Assembly: GCF_012328925.1 (NCBI RefSeq)
Contig: NZ_JAAXLS010000008.1
Location: forward strand, 183,602 to 247,601
Origin: Amycolatopsis acididurans
GTDB lineage: Bacteria > Actinomycetota > Actinomycetes > Mycobacteriales > Pseudonocardiaceae
Direction of reading: 5' to 3'
Length of the DNA: 64,000 nucleotides
The notes under the pieces are model-generated. The model had not been told where the DNA came from. It ran no database searches and saw nothing but the letters and a program-made list of their open reading frames with translations. Within the stretch, counting starts at the first letter, position 1. Each line of letters starts with the position of its first letter. A program made the translations under genes and the position numbers. Positions 63,907-64,000 of this stretch are shown piece by piece.

Positions 63907-64000
63907 ATGGAAGTGCACCTGATGACCGACATGATGTCCGGCGTGGAGAACGCTGAGGACTTGAACCCCGTGTCCGGGCTGGATGGCCTGGACGAGCAGC
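63907..64000 (+). CDS. Possible gene start cut by the window edge
   Basis: A frame opens at ATG 63907 (alternative ATG 63922), 9 bases after the Rieske stop, and stays open to the window end. The 31 visible residues are acidic and methionine-rich at the start and match nothing I recognise. There is no convincing RBS, so this may not be a gene. Confidence 0.3.
   Translation, partial: MEVHLMTDMMSGVENAEDLNPVSGLDGLDEQ

Overview
The window is high-G+C actinobacterial DNA. It is gene-dense, uses many GTG starts, and links genes by 4-base ATGA/GTGA overlaps. It carries a complete yrbE-mkl-mce lipid-import operon, F420/FMN luciferase-like oxidoreductases, cytochromes P450 and a MarR regulator. The gene set fits a Pseudonocardiales- or Nocardia-like organism, but nothing here fixes the genus. 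I saw no rRNA, tRNA, CRISPR, phage or insertion sequence. Region A (1-8120, + strand) is the tail of one Mce operon: three Mce genes (the first cut by the window edge), an MMPL/RND exporter, a SurA-like foldase, a small membrane protein and an AveC-like membrane protein. Region B (8368-9126, -) is a seven-span membrane protein of unknown function, separated by a 380-base divergent control region from Region C. Region C (9507-21126, +) is yrbEA, yrbEB, an mceG-type ATPase, six mce genes, a small two-span protein and a second AveC-like protein, closed by a strong terminator. Region D (21382-25217, -) faces it with paralogues of the region A exporter, foldase and small membrane protein. Regions A and C+D are therefore two rearranged copies of one transport module. 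Region E (25388-63897) is a mosaic of short, often divergent operons that look catabolic. It holds three P450s, two Rieske oxygenases, a VanB-type reductase, a 3Fe-4S ferredoxin, two luciferase-like oxidoreductases, three SDRs, two FAD enzymes, a nitronate-monooxygenase-like protein, an epoxide-hydrolase-like protein with intact catalytic residues, a MaoC hydratase and many SnoaL/NTF2-fold proteins. It also has two VOC proteins, a ThuA-like protein and a Gfo/Idh/MocA protein. Unusually for such a locus it also carries phosphoryl-transfer proteins: two PEP-enzyme mobile-domain proteins lacking the ATP-grasp half, a degenerate aminoglycoside-kinase-like protein, two histidine-phosphatase-fold proteins (one degenerate) and a tyrosine-phosphatase-like protein. 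Regulators are an orphan ECF sigma factor, a large NB-ARC/LuxR protein and a MarR protein. Nearly every promoter gap, including that of the Mce operon, contains copies of the 7-mer TA(C/G)TCTA, so transport and catabolism probably form one regulon. The simplest reading is uptake of a large hydrophobic, probably polycyclic or terpenoid/steroid-like compound through Mce, followed by P450/Rieske oxidation and side-chain or ring processing. The substrate cannot be named from sequence. No acyl-CoA ligase, thiolase or ring-cleavage dioxygenase lies in the window, so the pathway must continue elsewhere.
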